A stretch of 64,000 nucleotides of DNA, taken from positions 8,228,501 to 8,292,500 of the forward strand of contig OX344750.2 in NCBI GenBank assembly GCA_947034885.2. The letters are read 5' to 3'. A program made the translations under genes and the position numbers. The notes beneath the pieces were generated by a model. The model worked only from the letters and a program-made list of their open reading frames with translations. It did no database searches and was not told where the DNA came from. Shown here one piece after another: positions 1-8,993 of this stretch. This DNA is from Thuidium tamariscinum. Its lineage: Eukaryota; Streptophyta; Bryopsida; Hypnales; Thuidiaceae. How positions within the stretch are numbered: the stretch's first letter is position 1; every line of letters starts with the position of its first letter.

Positions 1-23
1 CATGCAGCGATCGGGTAGGATCC

Positions 24-397
24 CATGCAAGTCTTCCGTCACCGCCCCCCACTTTGTTGTAGGAGACGTGGAGCTGTCCCGTTCAATGGGTCTGAAGCTC
101 GGCGTCTGGAGTCCAAGCGCGGGACGCTCCTCGGCCATCCCCGACGAGGCGAGCGAGTTCACGTGCATCGGTCCACGTCCGACACTACACAATCACATCC
201 GAAGGACACTCGTCCGTTGAAGGTAATTGTGCGGCACCGGACATGGATGACGCACTTGAACTTGCCCGGCCACTCGGGGCCTGGCCGGCGAGTGGTCCGC
301 CAAAGAAGTCGAGACTCTGAGTTTCATACCCATAGAACAAGGCAGCCCCACGTTGCAAAATGGAGGGCCATGACGGGAAGACTTGCACAAGGTCCCT
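24..397. repeat. Imperfect inverted repeat, about 170-bp arms
   Basis: The plus strand from about 24 to 190 (starting TGCAAGTCTTCC) is clearly related to the reverse complement of about 397 to 230 (also starting TGCAAGTCTTCC). Shared blocks include ATGGGT.TGAA and the sequence around the centre near 205-215. The arms have diverged by substitutions, so this is an old inverted duplication or foldback element rather than a fresh hairpin. No target duplication was recognised. Confidence 0.55.
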
Positions 398-553
398 CGT
401 TGCGGAGGATGACGGACACGGGCGAGGCGAACGTGTTTTGGGTTGCCCGCCGTGCTCCGTGAGAGCCACGAGATACGTGCTGACGCCAGCGTCTCCCATC
501 GTCACTGCCGGGTTCCACCCGGAGGCCATCATGACGCCGGCTGTCCGTGTTGA

Positions 554-683
554 TACCTTCAAGTTCGCAAGCCGACAAACAGTGACCCGAAATGTGAATC
601 ACGGATTGGCTTCCTCGGAGTGCTCTGCAACGACCAAAGTAAGATGGGTCTGGGATATGATCTCTACGATGAAGACTATTCAG
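554..683 (+). CDS. Possible single exon of an unknown gene
   Basis: A short open frame follows a TGA and reads ...RIGFLGVLCNDQSKMG... to ...YDLYDEDYS, then meets a plausible splice donor (TCAG|GTGCGA). The residue composition looks protein-like, unlike the other frames here. There is no start codon, no matching exon was found nearby, and no family is recognised, so this is only a candidate. Confidence 0.2.
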
Positions 684-1974
684 GTGCGATGCTCATTTCA
701 TGTTATTATCGATCGAGCGCGTCACTGTAATCGAGGAGGCGAAGGAATGCACTAGTAAGATCTAACGTCCATCAATGTACGGTCCGCGGATCAGGCGAAG
801 AGGTCTACGAGAGGGCAAGGAACAGATTGATGCAACTGCCATACAACTACGCACCATGCAGCGGTCAGGATGGGTGTCGCACTCCATTGCGTTTTTCATG
901 CAACGGATAATGTTAGAACAACGGGTCCCCAGTCAAATGTAGATGAAAATGTATGTCAAATTAGTGATGCAAACGAAATGCAATGCAAATCACAATATTG
1001 TCATCATAAGTGCATCCACATTGGAATGGTGACGAGGTTGCACGTCGTACTGAACGCTAAGGGGGAAAAACTACTAGCTAAACAAGACAAGGATATAAAG
1101 AGTCCACGAGGGGATCCCAGTTTCTTCGCTGATGCACGGTCTGCGGTGGAGTCATGATTATGACAGCCCGAGACCGTAGAAGCGTCAAGGGGTTGAGGCT
1201 AGTCATCCTATGCTGAATTTGACGCGAGGAAGGTTTTTGCCGACATCGTCCGTCACGACGTCCGTGTCCTCGTCCACGGCACGATAGTGGCGACTCCCTC
1301 CGCGACGGAGCCCACGATTCAGAACGCGCGGCCTGAACCGCACGCCGCCCGCAGGCCTACACGGGAGGACATCCACAGATCCCGCGCGAGTCGCTGCACC
1401 TGCGAGAGTCAACGATCAACTAGCGCTCAATACCCCTTCCGAGACGAACCACATATTCCGACGTGCAATAAAAGAACATCCCAGTGGACTCGGAGACGAG
1501 AGACTAAAGCCATCCAGCCATCCACCATCCCATGCAAAAGATCCAAAAGGAAGGACGACCGGACGAGGAGGTGCAGAGATAGAGAACAAACTCGAGGAAA
1601 TCTTCCAATGGACGGGGGATTTCTTCAGAGCTTGCATGGAGTCCTAGACCGCCTGAGTGGAGGACTCCTGACCGCAACGACGACGTCATCGAGAAGCGTA
1701 CCTGGGTATTTTTTTACCGTGGGGCCGAATCCCGCATACCGTGCGCCCAACGGGAGTAGTGCACGTCCGCGGTGCCGTGGCCGAGTGGTCGTGCTTCAAG
1801 GAGGAGTCGACGTCGCGTCGTCCCCAGTGTCCTGAGGGACGGAGCAGCCTTCGGAGGAGCCCACCCCTTCCCCCATTCGCGTCCGGCGCCGCTTAGAGCG
1901 AGCGGCCATCGCGACGCCCTCCGGCACGCCCCGGTCACCCCCGACGTACATGCGTTGTCGGATCTGCACAAGCA
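684..1974. other. GC-rich stretch with no supported gene
   Basis: Several short ORFs overlap on both strands, but none has splice support or a recognisable motif. One copy of the dispersed palindrome lies at 1318-1337. The rest holds nothing I can name. Confidence 0.5.
1318..1337. repeat. Dispersed 20-bp palindrome, single copy
   Basis: TTCAGAACGCGCGGCCTGAA differs from the window consensus TTCAGACCGCGCGGTCTGAA at two positions. It is the leftmost of 25 recognisable copies. Confidence 0.85.
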
Positions 1975-2898
1975 TCACGTTTTCCTCGAGGGATGAGTGA
2001 CCGCTCTCCTCTTAAAGAAAGGACCGCTCCTGTTCGCATTGTAACTTCCGACGAAGTCCAAATAGTCCAAGACGAGATCACTATCCCTCGACCGAGCTAA
2101 CTTGACTACTCTCATTCCCAGTTCCGTCTTGGTCCAAGGTCTGTCGAGCCGTCCGAAGTAAGGGGGGGTTTCCGACAGGTATTGGGGCACGCTCCGCCCG
2201 GATTCCAGGAGGCCCGCCAGGTACGGGCGCAGAGAGCAGTTGAGGAAACTGTCCGTTGCGCTGCCAATGAAGGTCAAAGGGAATATGGCATTGTGAATGG
2301 GGTTGAGGATGGTGCTCTCCGGGCTGGACTCGATGAGCAGGGTGTTGGTCGCGTTGGCCCTGAAAGCGCTCGCACGGAACCTAGGGTCGCCCCAGACGAC
2401 CTTGTGCAACACCTTGAGCCACAGCAGCCCCCCGGGATGGTCTGGAAAGGCCATCCAGGTGTTCTTCTCGACCTTCTTGTCGACAAACATGTCCGCCGGG
2501 TGCGCCGGGCAGCCAAGGAGGGGAAACTCCGGGTACGGCGGGCACTCGCAAGTCCACCATGCGCGCTTCTCCACCAGGGTGGTACAGTCCTCCATGGTGA
2601 GGATGGACATCGTACTGATGTCCCTGTCCCAGAAGAGGAACTTCACCACGGGCCTCGCGACGTCCCCCGGCAGCTGGGTCCAGATGCCCACGCAGAACCT
2701 CTTGGACAGTCCGCTGAGGAAGTGGCGCACCTCGGGTCGACAATACAGGGCGTACTCCCCGAAGACGTGACGGCGCGCGGGATCGAAATCCGCCTCGGAA
2801 GGTTGCACGGCCGGGGTGACGGGGGCACGCGAAGCGGGCGGAGCCGGACCGACGTGCCACAAGACCCCCTCCACTTCTAGGAGGACGAAATAACTCAT
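1975..2898 (-). CDS. FCP1/NIF-like phosphatase-fold protein lacking the catalytic aspartates
   Basis: An uninterrupted 307-residue frame from ATG (2896-2898) to TGA. The layout matches the FCP1/SCP (NLI-interacting factor-like) HAD phosphatases: an N-terminal hydrophobic strand with the nucleophile loop, then RPEVRHFL and GIWTQ (family: RPG...FL, GIWSS/VFTA), and a C-terminal segment LIESSPES...NPIHNAIFP (family: LIDDSP...NP.NAI.P). The family nucleophile motif DxDG(T/V) is here E8-V-E10-G, and the later Asp pair is E180-S181. Established chemistry needs the first Asp as phospho-acceptor, so I infer a pseudophosphatase or a binding protein. The frame has no stop despite these changes. A proline-rich ORF lies upstream and two palindromes lie between them. 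Upstream exons cannot be excluded. Confidence 0.65.
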   Translation of the reverse strand: MSYFVLLEVEGVLWHVGPAPPASRAPVTPAVQPSEADFDPARRHVFGEYALYCRPEVRHFLSGLSKRFCVGIWTQLPGDVARPVVKFLFWDRDISTMSILTMEDCTTLVEKRAWWTCECPPYPEFPLLGCPAHPADMFVDKKVEKNTWMAFPDHPGGLLWLKVLHKVVWGDPRFRASAFRANATNTLLIESSPESTILNPIHNAIFPLTFIGSATDSFLNCSLRPYLAGLLESGRSVPQYLSETPPYFGRLDRPWTKTELGMRVVKLARSRDSDLVLDYLDFVGSYNANRSGPFFKRRAVTHPSRKT

Positions 2899-3094
2899 GC
2901 GCGGGAGGCGAGGGGAAGGGATCGCCGGGGGTACCGACGGTGGTGCCTGCGCGTCCGAATGCCCCTCTCCTTGAGTAGGGATTTCTAAAATGGACGAGGC
3001 GGAAGAAAAAACTAAGACGCAATTGCGGACGACAGAGACGGTCCATCATCACATCCAAGGCACGAAGACGCGACACATTGCAAAAGGCGTGCAG

Positions 3095-3175
3095 TCTAGA
3101 GCGCGCGTTCTAAACACATCGCCCGTTGTGCGGCGCAAGCCGGGGACGCATGCAGTTTAGAACGCGCGCCCTAAA
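3095..3175. repeat. Two dispersed palindromes (3095-3114, 3156-3175)
   Basis: Two diverged copies, TCTAGAGCGCGCGTTCTAAA and TTTAGAACGCGCGCCCTAAA, sit 61 bp apart about 200 bp upstream of the FCP1-like start codon, in the interval where its promoter would be expected. Confidence 0.8.
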
Positions 3176-3210
3176 TCATCCCCCCGTCTACGTGGGCATC
3201 CTGTCAACAC

Positions 3211-3789
3211 TTACAAACTACGCGGGGAGGAGTATGGGAGGACAACAGAGTGCGGGTGGGAGTGGGGAGAGGCATTGTGGCTCACCTTCGTCGGTGCATC
3301 CGCCGGAGCCGTGCGGATTGGAGGGGTCGATGGGGCCTCGCGTACATCAATCGACGGAGCGAGCTGCGGTTCCGCTGCAGGGATGACCCATGTCATTTCT
3401 TTACTTTCTACTTCGGGAGGCACTGCCTGCAAGGTGGCGGGAGGGATCGTCGTCCAGGGCCCGTCGACTTCTTCCTCAAATGGGGTCGCGAGCGAGCCAT
3501 CCAATGCGTGCGGAGGTGCAGTCATCCAAGGTCCCCCGGCGTCGACCTCCACTGGAAGCGGCGGAAGGACATCCGCAGCGACGGGCGTCCACAAAGCGAT
3601 GTCCACTTCTACGTCACGGGGGCTGGGTGGAGCGATGTCCACGGACAAGGAGAGCTTTTCGGGGGCTTGGCAGTGTGTGGCTTCGTCGGGGCCAGTCAAG
3701 TGGATGGTTGGGATTCTCGTCGGATCGAGCGTGCCAGGGGAGTGCAACGGGTGTGGATGCGGGGGCTTCACTAGGAGGTTGGTGTCCAT
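3211..3789 (-). CDS. Proline-rich hypothetical ORF
   Basis: An open frame of about 192 codons. It is rich in Pro, Ala, Val and acidic residues and includes repeated WMTAPP / WTTIPP-like stretches. It looks like a disordered protein segment. There is no domain I recognise. It lies on the same strand as its neighbours, between the coiled-coil exon (4352-4795) and the FCP1-like gene, and might be a terminal exon of the upstream gene. The ATG at 3787-3789 is taken only because it is the first in frame. Confidence 0.3.
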   Translation of the reverse strand: MDTNLLVKPPHPHPLHSPGTLDPTRIPTIHLTGPDEATHCQAPEKLSLSVDIAPPSPRDVEVDIALWTPVAADVLPPLPVEVDAGGPWMTAPPHALDGSLATPFEEEVDGPWTTIPPATLQAVPPEVESKEMTWVIPAAEPQLAPSIDVREAPSTPPIRTAPADAPTKVSHNASPHSHPHSVVLPYSSPRSL

Positions 3790-3859
3790 CACAGGAGCAT
3801 TCGGACCCTGGACCGAAAAAGCATACGAGTGTAACTACATTGTCCAAAAAGAACTGTGA

Positions 3860-4351
3860 GGACGCGACGCAAGGGAAATGACAACGCCATCGACAATGCA
3901 GAGCACACACACCACGAAAGCCATGCGCGTCACCAAAGCACGCACGGTACAAAACCAAAAAAATCACGTCTCATATATTACAAGAATGCACCATATTTAC
4001 AAGATGCAAGGTGCACAACAAATCAATCACAACGTTCGCACATGCCCGGGCCCAATTAACATGTCTCAAAATGGATGCCAGTGACTGAATGCCTAGAAAT
4101 CCTATGCACAAAAGAAAGAGCCGCTACGACTATGGCTCCCGCGGCTCTCTAAGACTCGCCGGGACGACCTTCGACCGGCCCGGCGTAACACCCTCACATA
4201 GCGTCCGGGCTAATTGACAAAAAGGGAGCTATGTGGAGGGGTTACCCACCGCGGGAGTTTGATCTTGCCGCGTCGGAGATCCCACCGTGACCTGCTCCTC
4301 CTGCAGCACCTGCGGCTGCTCTTGACCGTGCGGGGCCTGCACGACGGGAGG
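3860..4351. other. Intergenic / possible 3' UTR
   Basis: No convincing gene. In the frame of the minus-strand exon at 4352-4795, reading continues after the TAA for about 40 codons with a Gln/Pro-rich composition (PPVVQAPHGQEQPQ...). The exon may therefore once have been longer. Confidence 0.3.
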
Positions 4352-4795
4352 TTATTGCTCAGTCAAGTTAGGGAAGGACTCCTCAACACTCCCCCAGCGA
4401 TCATCAAGGATGAAGGGGACCTCGTCCTCTTGGTGCGGACGAGTCGGGAGTTCAGGGACATGTACATTAGGAAACTGACTGAGCGCCAGATCATCCACAT
4501 CAGGATCGGTACTCACCGGAGGTGTCGCCGGGATTCTCGTCGCCATCTGCCGAAGCCCCGAGGCAGCGGAGGCCGTCGCCGATTCGGAGTTGGTCGTGGA
4601 CACCCCGGACACGTTCTGGAGCTCACTCACACGGTTGGGACTTAGAGCGGCAGCCACGGTGATTGTCACGGGCACTACCCCGGGGTTCCTTGCATGCAGT
4701 TTGGACTTCATGTACTCCACCTCCGCGACTTGCTTCTCCAATCTGGCAAGTAGATTGGTTGCCTGGGCCGCCTTCATCTCCGCATCAGGGTTGTT
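4352..4795 (-). CDS. Probable downstream exon of the coiled-coil gene
   Basis: The open frame begins just after a good acceptor (gtccggcag|AACAACC, exon first base 4795). It encodes a heptad-like N-terminal part (AQATNLLARLEKQVAEVEYMKSK) followed by a Ser/Thr/Ala-rich tail, and stops at TAA. The block at 5009-6922 ends in a strongly charged helix (EEQDRKDAEQ), so the two probably belong to one protein. The donor joining them is not clear. No family assigned. Confidence 0.4.
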   Translation of the reverse strand, partial: NNPDAEMKAAQATNLLARLEKQVAEVEYMKSKLHARNPGVVPVTITVAAALSPNRVSELQNVSGVSTTNSESATASAASGLRQMATRIPATPPVSTDPDVDDLALSQFPNVHVPELPTRPHQEDEVPFILDDRWGSVEESFPNLTEQ

Positions 4796-4837
4796 CTGCC
4801 GGACATTGTGACATCGCGACAGACAGACGTCACGCAA

Positions 4838-5008
4838 CGTCTAGTAGAGCCCTCGTGACGTCTCATTGACTAAAAATCAAGTTGACTTAAAAATAAATCA
4901 TTATAAATTAAGAATTTTGACATATATAAGTTGGGTTTCAATTAAGTGTTTCAATTTTATGAATACATATTATATTCTTCATTTAGGTTCATAGTAATAG
5001 TAAGATTT
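4838..5008. other. Short AT-rich gap, possibly an intron
   Basis: The base composition drops sharply to AT-rich between the two coiled-coil blocks, as expected for an intron or a small insertion. There are no other features. Confidence 0.35.
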
Positions 5009-6922
5009 TCATTTTTTTGAGCTGCTGAAAATGGACTTTCGCGACGAGGTGGGACACCCTTCGTAACAAGTTGTCACCATGACACGCGACATTGGACGTC
5101 GTACACGACACCCAAACCCAAAAATATGTTCGACAAGACAACCCTGCTCCGCATCCTTCCGATCCTGCTCCTCCTTCTCCTTCATACGGGCCTCCCACTT
5201 CGCCTCCCGCTCCGCGTTCTTGGCCCTCTCTACCTCCTCTCTCTTCTCCCTCTCCTTCTCCTTTTCCGCCCACTCCTTCTCCCACTGCTCCCTCTCCTTG
5301 TCGAATTTAGCCTGCTGGCTCTTCTCGTACTTCTTTCGAGCGGCTTCCATCTGCCTCTCGAACGCCTCCATCAAGGCGTCCCGCACTTCGGGCTTCTCGT
5401 CGACCTCGGAAGCCCCCGAGGACGAGCGCACCCCCCCGCTCGCAGCGGGCTGCGGCCGTGCTCCGACGTCTGGCTTCGAGTCAGAGCTCTCGCCGGCGTT
5501 CACGTCCGCACCCCCCGAGGACGACGCTCCCCGCCACACAGCATAAACCGCCTTCCTGGCTTCCTCTCTCGTCTTCATTTTCGCCTCCAGTTCGGCGTCG
5601 TCGAGGTCATCGAGGTCGATGACGGTCTTGGACTCCTCGTCCATCCAATACTTCGTGCTCATCTCCCGGTGGTGATCGATGTAGGCCTGCTCTGCCGCAG
5701 TCGGAGTCGGTAGTTCCGAGGCGAGAGTGTCAACTCCGACCTGCGCCATCACGTGCACTTTGAGTCTCTCCACCGATGACGATCCGAGACGCTTGGCCGT
5801 CATGTCCGCCACCATTCCGCAATACCTCTCGACCCTCTTCTCGAATGGCAGATCGTTCGCCTCCGAGGTAGAATCAAGCAATCCGACCCTCACATTGTCC
5901 AGCTCGAGCAACTGGCTCTCGGAGAACGCCTTCTTCATGAAGTCGAGGTCCAGCTGCATATCCTCGATTCTAATTCTGGCCCAAGCGGTCTCCGAGCCAG
6001 CCGTCGGGTCAGGTTCAACCTGGCTGACCAGGGGAGGGCTCCGCGACGGAGGACGAGGGGGGGGCATCGCCGCGGAGTCTGATTTAGAGCGCGCGGCCTG
6101 AACCCCGTCCGCCACCCGGAGTGGGAGGTGAGACTGCGGTTCAGGGCGCGCGGTCTGAACCACAGGCGACCCGGAAGTTGACAGGGCCGACTCGCTCCCG
6201 GATGCACGACACGCGCACCGAATCCCCTGGACCTGGGGCGAGAGGACGGCCGTCGGAGTCGCGAAGAGGATCCTCGCGGTCGCGTCTGCCGGAGGGGATG
6301 CGCCTGCACTCGGAGACCTTGACACCGGATCAGACCGCGCGCCCCGAACCGAAAGCACAGGAGACGGAGGAGAGTCCTCCATGTGCAAATCAGACCGCGC
6401 GGCCTGATTCTGCCCTCTCGGCGGTGACGGCGGTGGGTGCGTCTCGGAGAAGAGGTCGTCGGCGTCCACGGATTTGGACGTCCGTCCTTCGGGCTCGCCA
6501 AGGTGCACGGGCGAATGCTCGTCATCTTCGGATTCGGCCTTGTTGGAGCGTTCATCCGAGTTCCCCGACTCCTCTCTGTCGTCGTCCACCGCGGGGTTCG
6601 ACGCGCCTACATCCATCGGGTCCTCACCCTCCAATGCAGCGTCCCTCTCTTCCTCATCGTCATCATCGTCCTCGTCCTCACTCTCGGACTCGGACTCGGA
6701 CTCCGGCCGAACCGCCGCCGTCAATCCCTCGGCCGTCACAGGCACGCTCTCTCCTCTGCGGAGCTGGTCGGGAGCCATGCCCTCGTAGTTGTACCTGAGG
6801 GCGGGTAGACCGTGGACCAGTACGTCCGGCCACATCTCGGCTCCCCGTCGGCTGTGCACCGAATGCCGATGCAAGCTATTCGCCGTGTTGGAGATGAACG
6901 CCACGGAGCTCCGGCACAACAT
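5009..6922 (-). CDS. Acidic, disordered and coiled-coil protein (large exon)
   Basis: A 637-codon open frame. It opens MLCRSSVAFISNTANSLHRH, then has a Glu/Asp/Ser-rich acidic tract (SESESESEDEDDDDDEEE), a long low-complexity Pro/Ser section, a more globular part (EDMQLDLDFMKKAF...), and a highly charged C-terminal coiled coil (EKEWAEKEKEREKREEVERAKNAEREAKWEAR). The start follows a strong acceptor (gtttccag|ATG). A clean 86-bp GT-AG intron (6923-7008) joins it in phase 0 to the exon at 7009-7262, so this ATG is probably internal. Four copies of the dispersed palindrome (6083-6408) are translated in frame as xQ(T/A)ARS(D/E)-like peptides, which is odd for a conserved gene. The last ~40 codons before the stop may be intronic. 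Confidence 0.5.
   Translation of the reverse strand: MLCRSSVAFISNTANSLHRHSVHSRRGAEMWPDVLVHGLPALRYNYEGMAPDQLRRGESVPVTAEGLTAAVRPESESESESEDEDDDDDEEERDAALEGEDPMDVGASNPAVDDDREESGNSDERSNKAESEDDEHSPVHLGEPEGRTSKSVDADDLFSETHPPPSPPRGQNQAARSDLHMEDSPPSPVLSVRGARSDPVSRSPSAGASPPADATARILFATPTAVLSPQVQGIRCACRASGSESALSTSGSPVVQTARPEPQSHLPLRVADGVQAARSKSDSAAMPPPRPPSRSPPLVSQVEPDPTAGSETAWARIRIEDMQLDLDFMKKAFSESQLLELDNVRVGLLDSTSEANDLPFEKRVERYCGMVADMTAKRLGSSSVERLKVHVMAQVGVDTLASELPTPTAAEQAYIDHHREMSTKYWMDEESKTVIDLDDLDDAELEAKMKTREEARKAVYAVWRGASSSGGADVNAGESSDSKPDVGARPQPAASGGVRSSSGASEVDEKPEVRDALMEAFERQMEAARKKYEKSQQAKFDKEREQWEKEWAEKEKEREKREEVERAKNAEREAKWEARMKEKEEQDRKDAEQGCLVEHIFGFGCRVRRPMSRVMVTTCYEGCPTSSRKSIFSSSKK
6083..6408. 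repeat. Four palindromes inside a coding frame
   Basis: Copies at 6083-6102, 6140-6159, 6329-6348 and 6389-6408, spaced 57, 189 and 60 bp. All lie inside the open frame of the acidic coiled-coil protein and keep it open. They encode peptides of the form Q-(T/A)-A-R-(P/S)-(E/D/K). Confidence 0.85.
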
Positions 6923-7008
6923 CTGGAAACCACGAGTGCAAATCAGTCCGTGTTCACATTTCGATCAACGGAAGAGGAATTCACCAATCTGCAGAGATCG
7001 AAACTCAC

Positions 7009-7262
7009 CGCGTAGGCCGAGACTGCCTTCGCTCCTGCGAAGACGAGCATGACGGTCCCTTAGTCCCTGCAGAACTTGTCGATGAAGCGTAAGTAGACCT
7101 CGTATCGTCGTATCGCAGCTCCTTCATCGACTGGACTTGCGGGAAATCGTGACGGCACGTCTCCCGCTGCCTGAACATGGGGACCTTCGTCTCCAAGATC
7201 GCGTCCTCCTCGGCCGACAGTGGTGGAACCACTCCGTTCCTATCTACGAGATGGGAGTTGTC
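7009..7262 (-). pseudogene. Methyltransferase-like exon with an in-frame TAA
   Basis: After a possible acceptor (gttatag|TGACAAC) the frame reads DNSHLVDRNGVVPPLSAEED...KELRYDDTRYEVYLRFIDKFCRD, then TAA (7060-7062), then GTVMLVFAGAKAVSAYA, and ends at an excellent donor (GCG|gtgagt). The segment YLRFIDKFC...VMLVFAGAK...YAMLCRSSVAFIS resembles the SAM-binding end of amino-DNA methyltransferases (family: LI..F...VLDPFAGSG...A....R..IGIE), with FAGAK in place of FAGSG. I see no DPPY catalytic motif. The stop sits where a Gln codon would give a smooth sequence, so this looks like a nonsense mutation. The function is a guess from motif shape. Confidence 0.35.
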
Positions 7263-7440
7263 ACTATAACAAAACATGGTCGAAAAAAACCGCGCAGAAA
7301 TTTTTTTGTGGTTTTTTTTGCCATGTTTTTGTGCGCGTTTTTCTTTGCGCGTTGCGCGTAGTGAACAGCCAACTTTGACAGCAATTTCCCACTGCAATTT
7401 TTGGAGTTAGGAAGTGTGTCATATATCAATGGAAAGGTAT

Positions 7441-8295
7441 TCAAGCCTTTCCTACGACATAGTTCACAAGCACCATCCGCTTCAGGACGTAGAGGACGCC
7501 CTCCGTCTCCAGGGGCCTCACAATAATCCCGGAACTCGACTCCACGTTCGTCATTTCGTTCACGTCCAGCTCGAAGTACTTGCCGCGCCCGAAAATGTAC
7601 ATGTAGGATGACAGTTCCTTGAACGCCTTGTTCGCGTTGGTCTGCGCCTTCAGCCGACCCTTGGTGTTCACATCCGCGCTTCTCTTGGAATTCGATTTGA
7701 AATCGATCTCAACGGTTATCTTATCCGGGATGGAGGACGGGTCCAATGGGATCGTATTTGGGTTGTCCGTCCATTCGTCGTTCACCTTCTTCACGGCCAC
7801 TAAGTGCGCCTCGACCTCGCTCATCTCCAAGGGCTCTGTGCACGCTTCCTGCGTGGAAGAACTCGAAGCCGCCGGAGCACCATGGCTGGAGGAGCTTGGC
7901 GTAGGGTTCGCCTCTTGGGACATGGAGCGCCGCGCGACTTCAGCCGCTCGAATGGACTGGCTCAAGGGTCCCTGCACGGCCTCGTCAGGGACGGGATCTC
8001 GCCTCTGCTTTCGCCATCGCTCCGCTTCCGCGGCGTCATCCTCGCTCTGCACCGCGGTAGGCTCAGACTCAACCTTCCGCTTCGTCGCCAACTTCTTCGG
8101 GCGCGCGTTCGATGCGGTACGGGAGGATGGAGCGGCTGTTGCAATCGACCCCGGAGTGGCGATGATCGGCTCAGCTGCGGCATGGGGAGGGGGTGTGGCC
8201 GCGGCCGTCGGTGCTGTTGTGCTCCGAGTTGGTTCGGGTGTGGCAGTTCTCGTGGCGAGCCGCGCGGTGGATCGTGGCGCGGATCGAGGGGCAGC
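7441..8295 (-). CDS. Unknown protein block, possible exon
   Basis: A minus-strand frame stays open from just after a TGA (8296-8298) to a TGA after VNYVVGKA. The first part is Ala/Pro/Thr-rich with a basic, nuclear-localisation-like patch (RPKKLATKRKVE). It is followed by a Ser-rich linker and a compact segment (DKITVEIDFKSNSKR...NKAFKELSSYMYIFGRGKYFELDVNEM...). No in-frame ATG opens it, so it is likely an internal exon. It lies between the 8341-8967 block and the methyltransferase-like exon on the same strand, and the four blocks may form one gene. No family recognised. Confidence 0.4.
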   Translation of the reverse strand, partial: AAPRSAPRSTARLATRTATPEPTRSTTAPTAAATPPPHAAAEPIIATPGSIATAAPSSRTASNARPKKLATKRKVESEPTAVQSEDDAAEAERWRKQRRDPVPDEAVQGPLSQSIRAAEVARRSMSQEANPTPSSSSHGAPAASSSSTQEACTEPLEMSEVEAHLVAVKKVNDEWTDNPNTIPLDPSSIPDKITVEIDFKSNSKRSADVNTKGRLKAQTNANKAFKELSSYMYIFGRGKYFELDVNEMTNVESSSGIIVRPLETEGVLYVLKRMVLVNYVVGKA

Positions 8296-8340
8296 TCACG
8301 AGGTGGTACCCGCCACGGCGGACTGTGGAGCGGCGCGGCT

Positions 8341-8967
8341 TCAAGTTTTCACCGTTGGCGTCGACCCGCTCCCCTTCTTGGTCTTCTTGCTGCTGCTGCC
8401 GCCCTTGTCTTCCATTTCTCCCTTCTCGGCCTGTGAATCACACCCCGATTTCAGTCTTGATGCATGAAGGGTGTTTGCGTCCGACATGAAGGTCTGGATG
8501 ACCTTCCCGGTCTCCACAAACCTACCGGACTGTGCATCACACCTCATCTGGACGTCACGCATCAGGTACTGGTAGGCGGTCGGGACATTCTCTAAATTCT
8601 CTACCATCCTACGCGTGCAGAACATCATCTCGTCCTCGACACGGATGACGATGACCCCGACTTTGTTATTAATGGAATTGGCCACGTCCAAAAGGATGGC
8701 CTCACGCATCACGTAAACGTTGATGAAAATCACGTTGTTCAACGTTTTCCACCGTGTCCCGTCCGAAGACGTGAACCCTATTTCAAGACCAAAGGTGGGC
8801 GACCCCATTGCGTGACTCAACTTCACAGTCCACAGTCCCCTCCTCGCGGATATCCGCATCGGGAATTTGTCCTCGAGATGCGATTTCCAGTTCTCGTGGA
8901 TCTTGGTTGGCGAGATTTCTTCTAAGTAGCCCCGCAAAGTGGGGTTGTTTTCGACAAACTCCCCCAT
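8341..8967 (-). CDS. Unknown globular protein block, exon-like
   Basis: A 208-codon frame beginning ATG directly after an acceptor-like cttag|ATG. It reads as a mixed alpha/beta domain (FVENNPTLRGYLEEISPTKIHENWKSHLEDKFPMRISARRGLWTVKLS...VIRVEDEMMFCTRRMVENLENVP) and ends in a Lys/Ser-rich tail. It is probably the N-terminal known part of the same minus-strand gene as 7441-8295. No recognised family. The palindrome array begins 27 bp upstream. Confidence 0.45.
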   Translation of the reverse strand: MGEFVENNPTLRGYLEEISPTKIHENWKSHLEDKFPMRISARRGLWTVKLSHAMGSPTFGLEIGFTSSDGTRWKTLNNVIFINVYVMREAILLDVANSINNKVGVIVIRVEDEMMFCTRRMVENLENVPTAYQYLMRDVQMRCDAQSGRFVETGKVIQTFMSDANTLHASRLKSGCDSQAEKGEMEDKGGSSSKKTKKGSGSTPTVKT

Positions 8968-8993
8968 CTAACAGTCCACAAGAAGTCGAACAA

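Noticed and set aside
1771..1810. tRNA-Ser/Leu-like start (GCCGTGGCCGAGTGGTCG)
   Set aside because: The D-arm-like text is not followed by an anticodon stem, a T-arm (GGTTCGAATCC) or a matching acceptor end.
2182..2880. Plus-strand ORF of 232 codons antisense to the FCP1-like gene
   Set aside because: Composition is Arg/Gly/Val-rich with no motif, while the minus strand carries recognisable family motifs. It is a shadow frame of a GC-rich gene.
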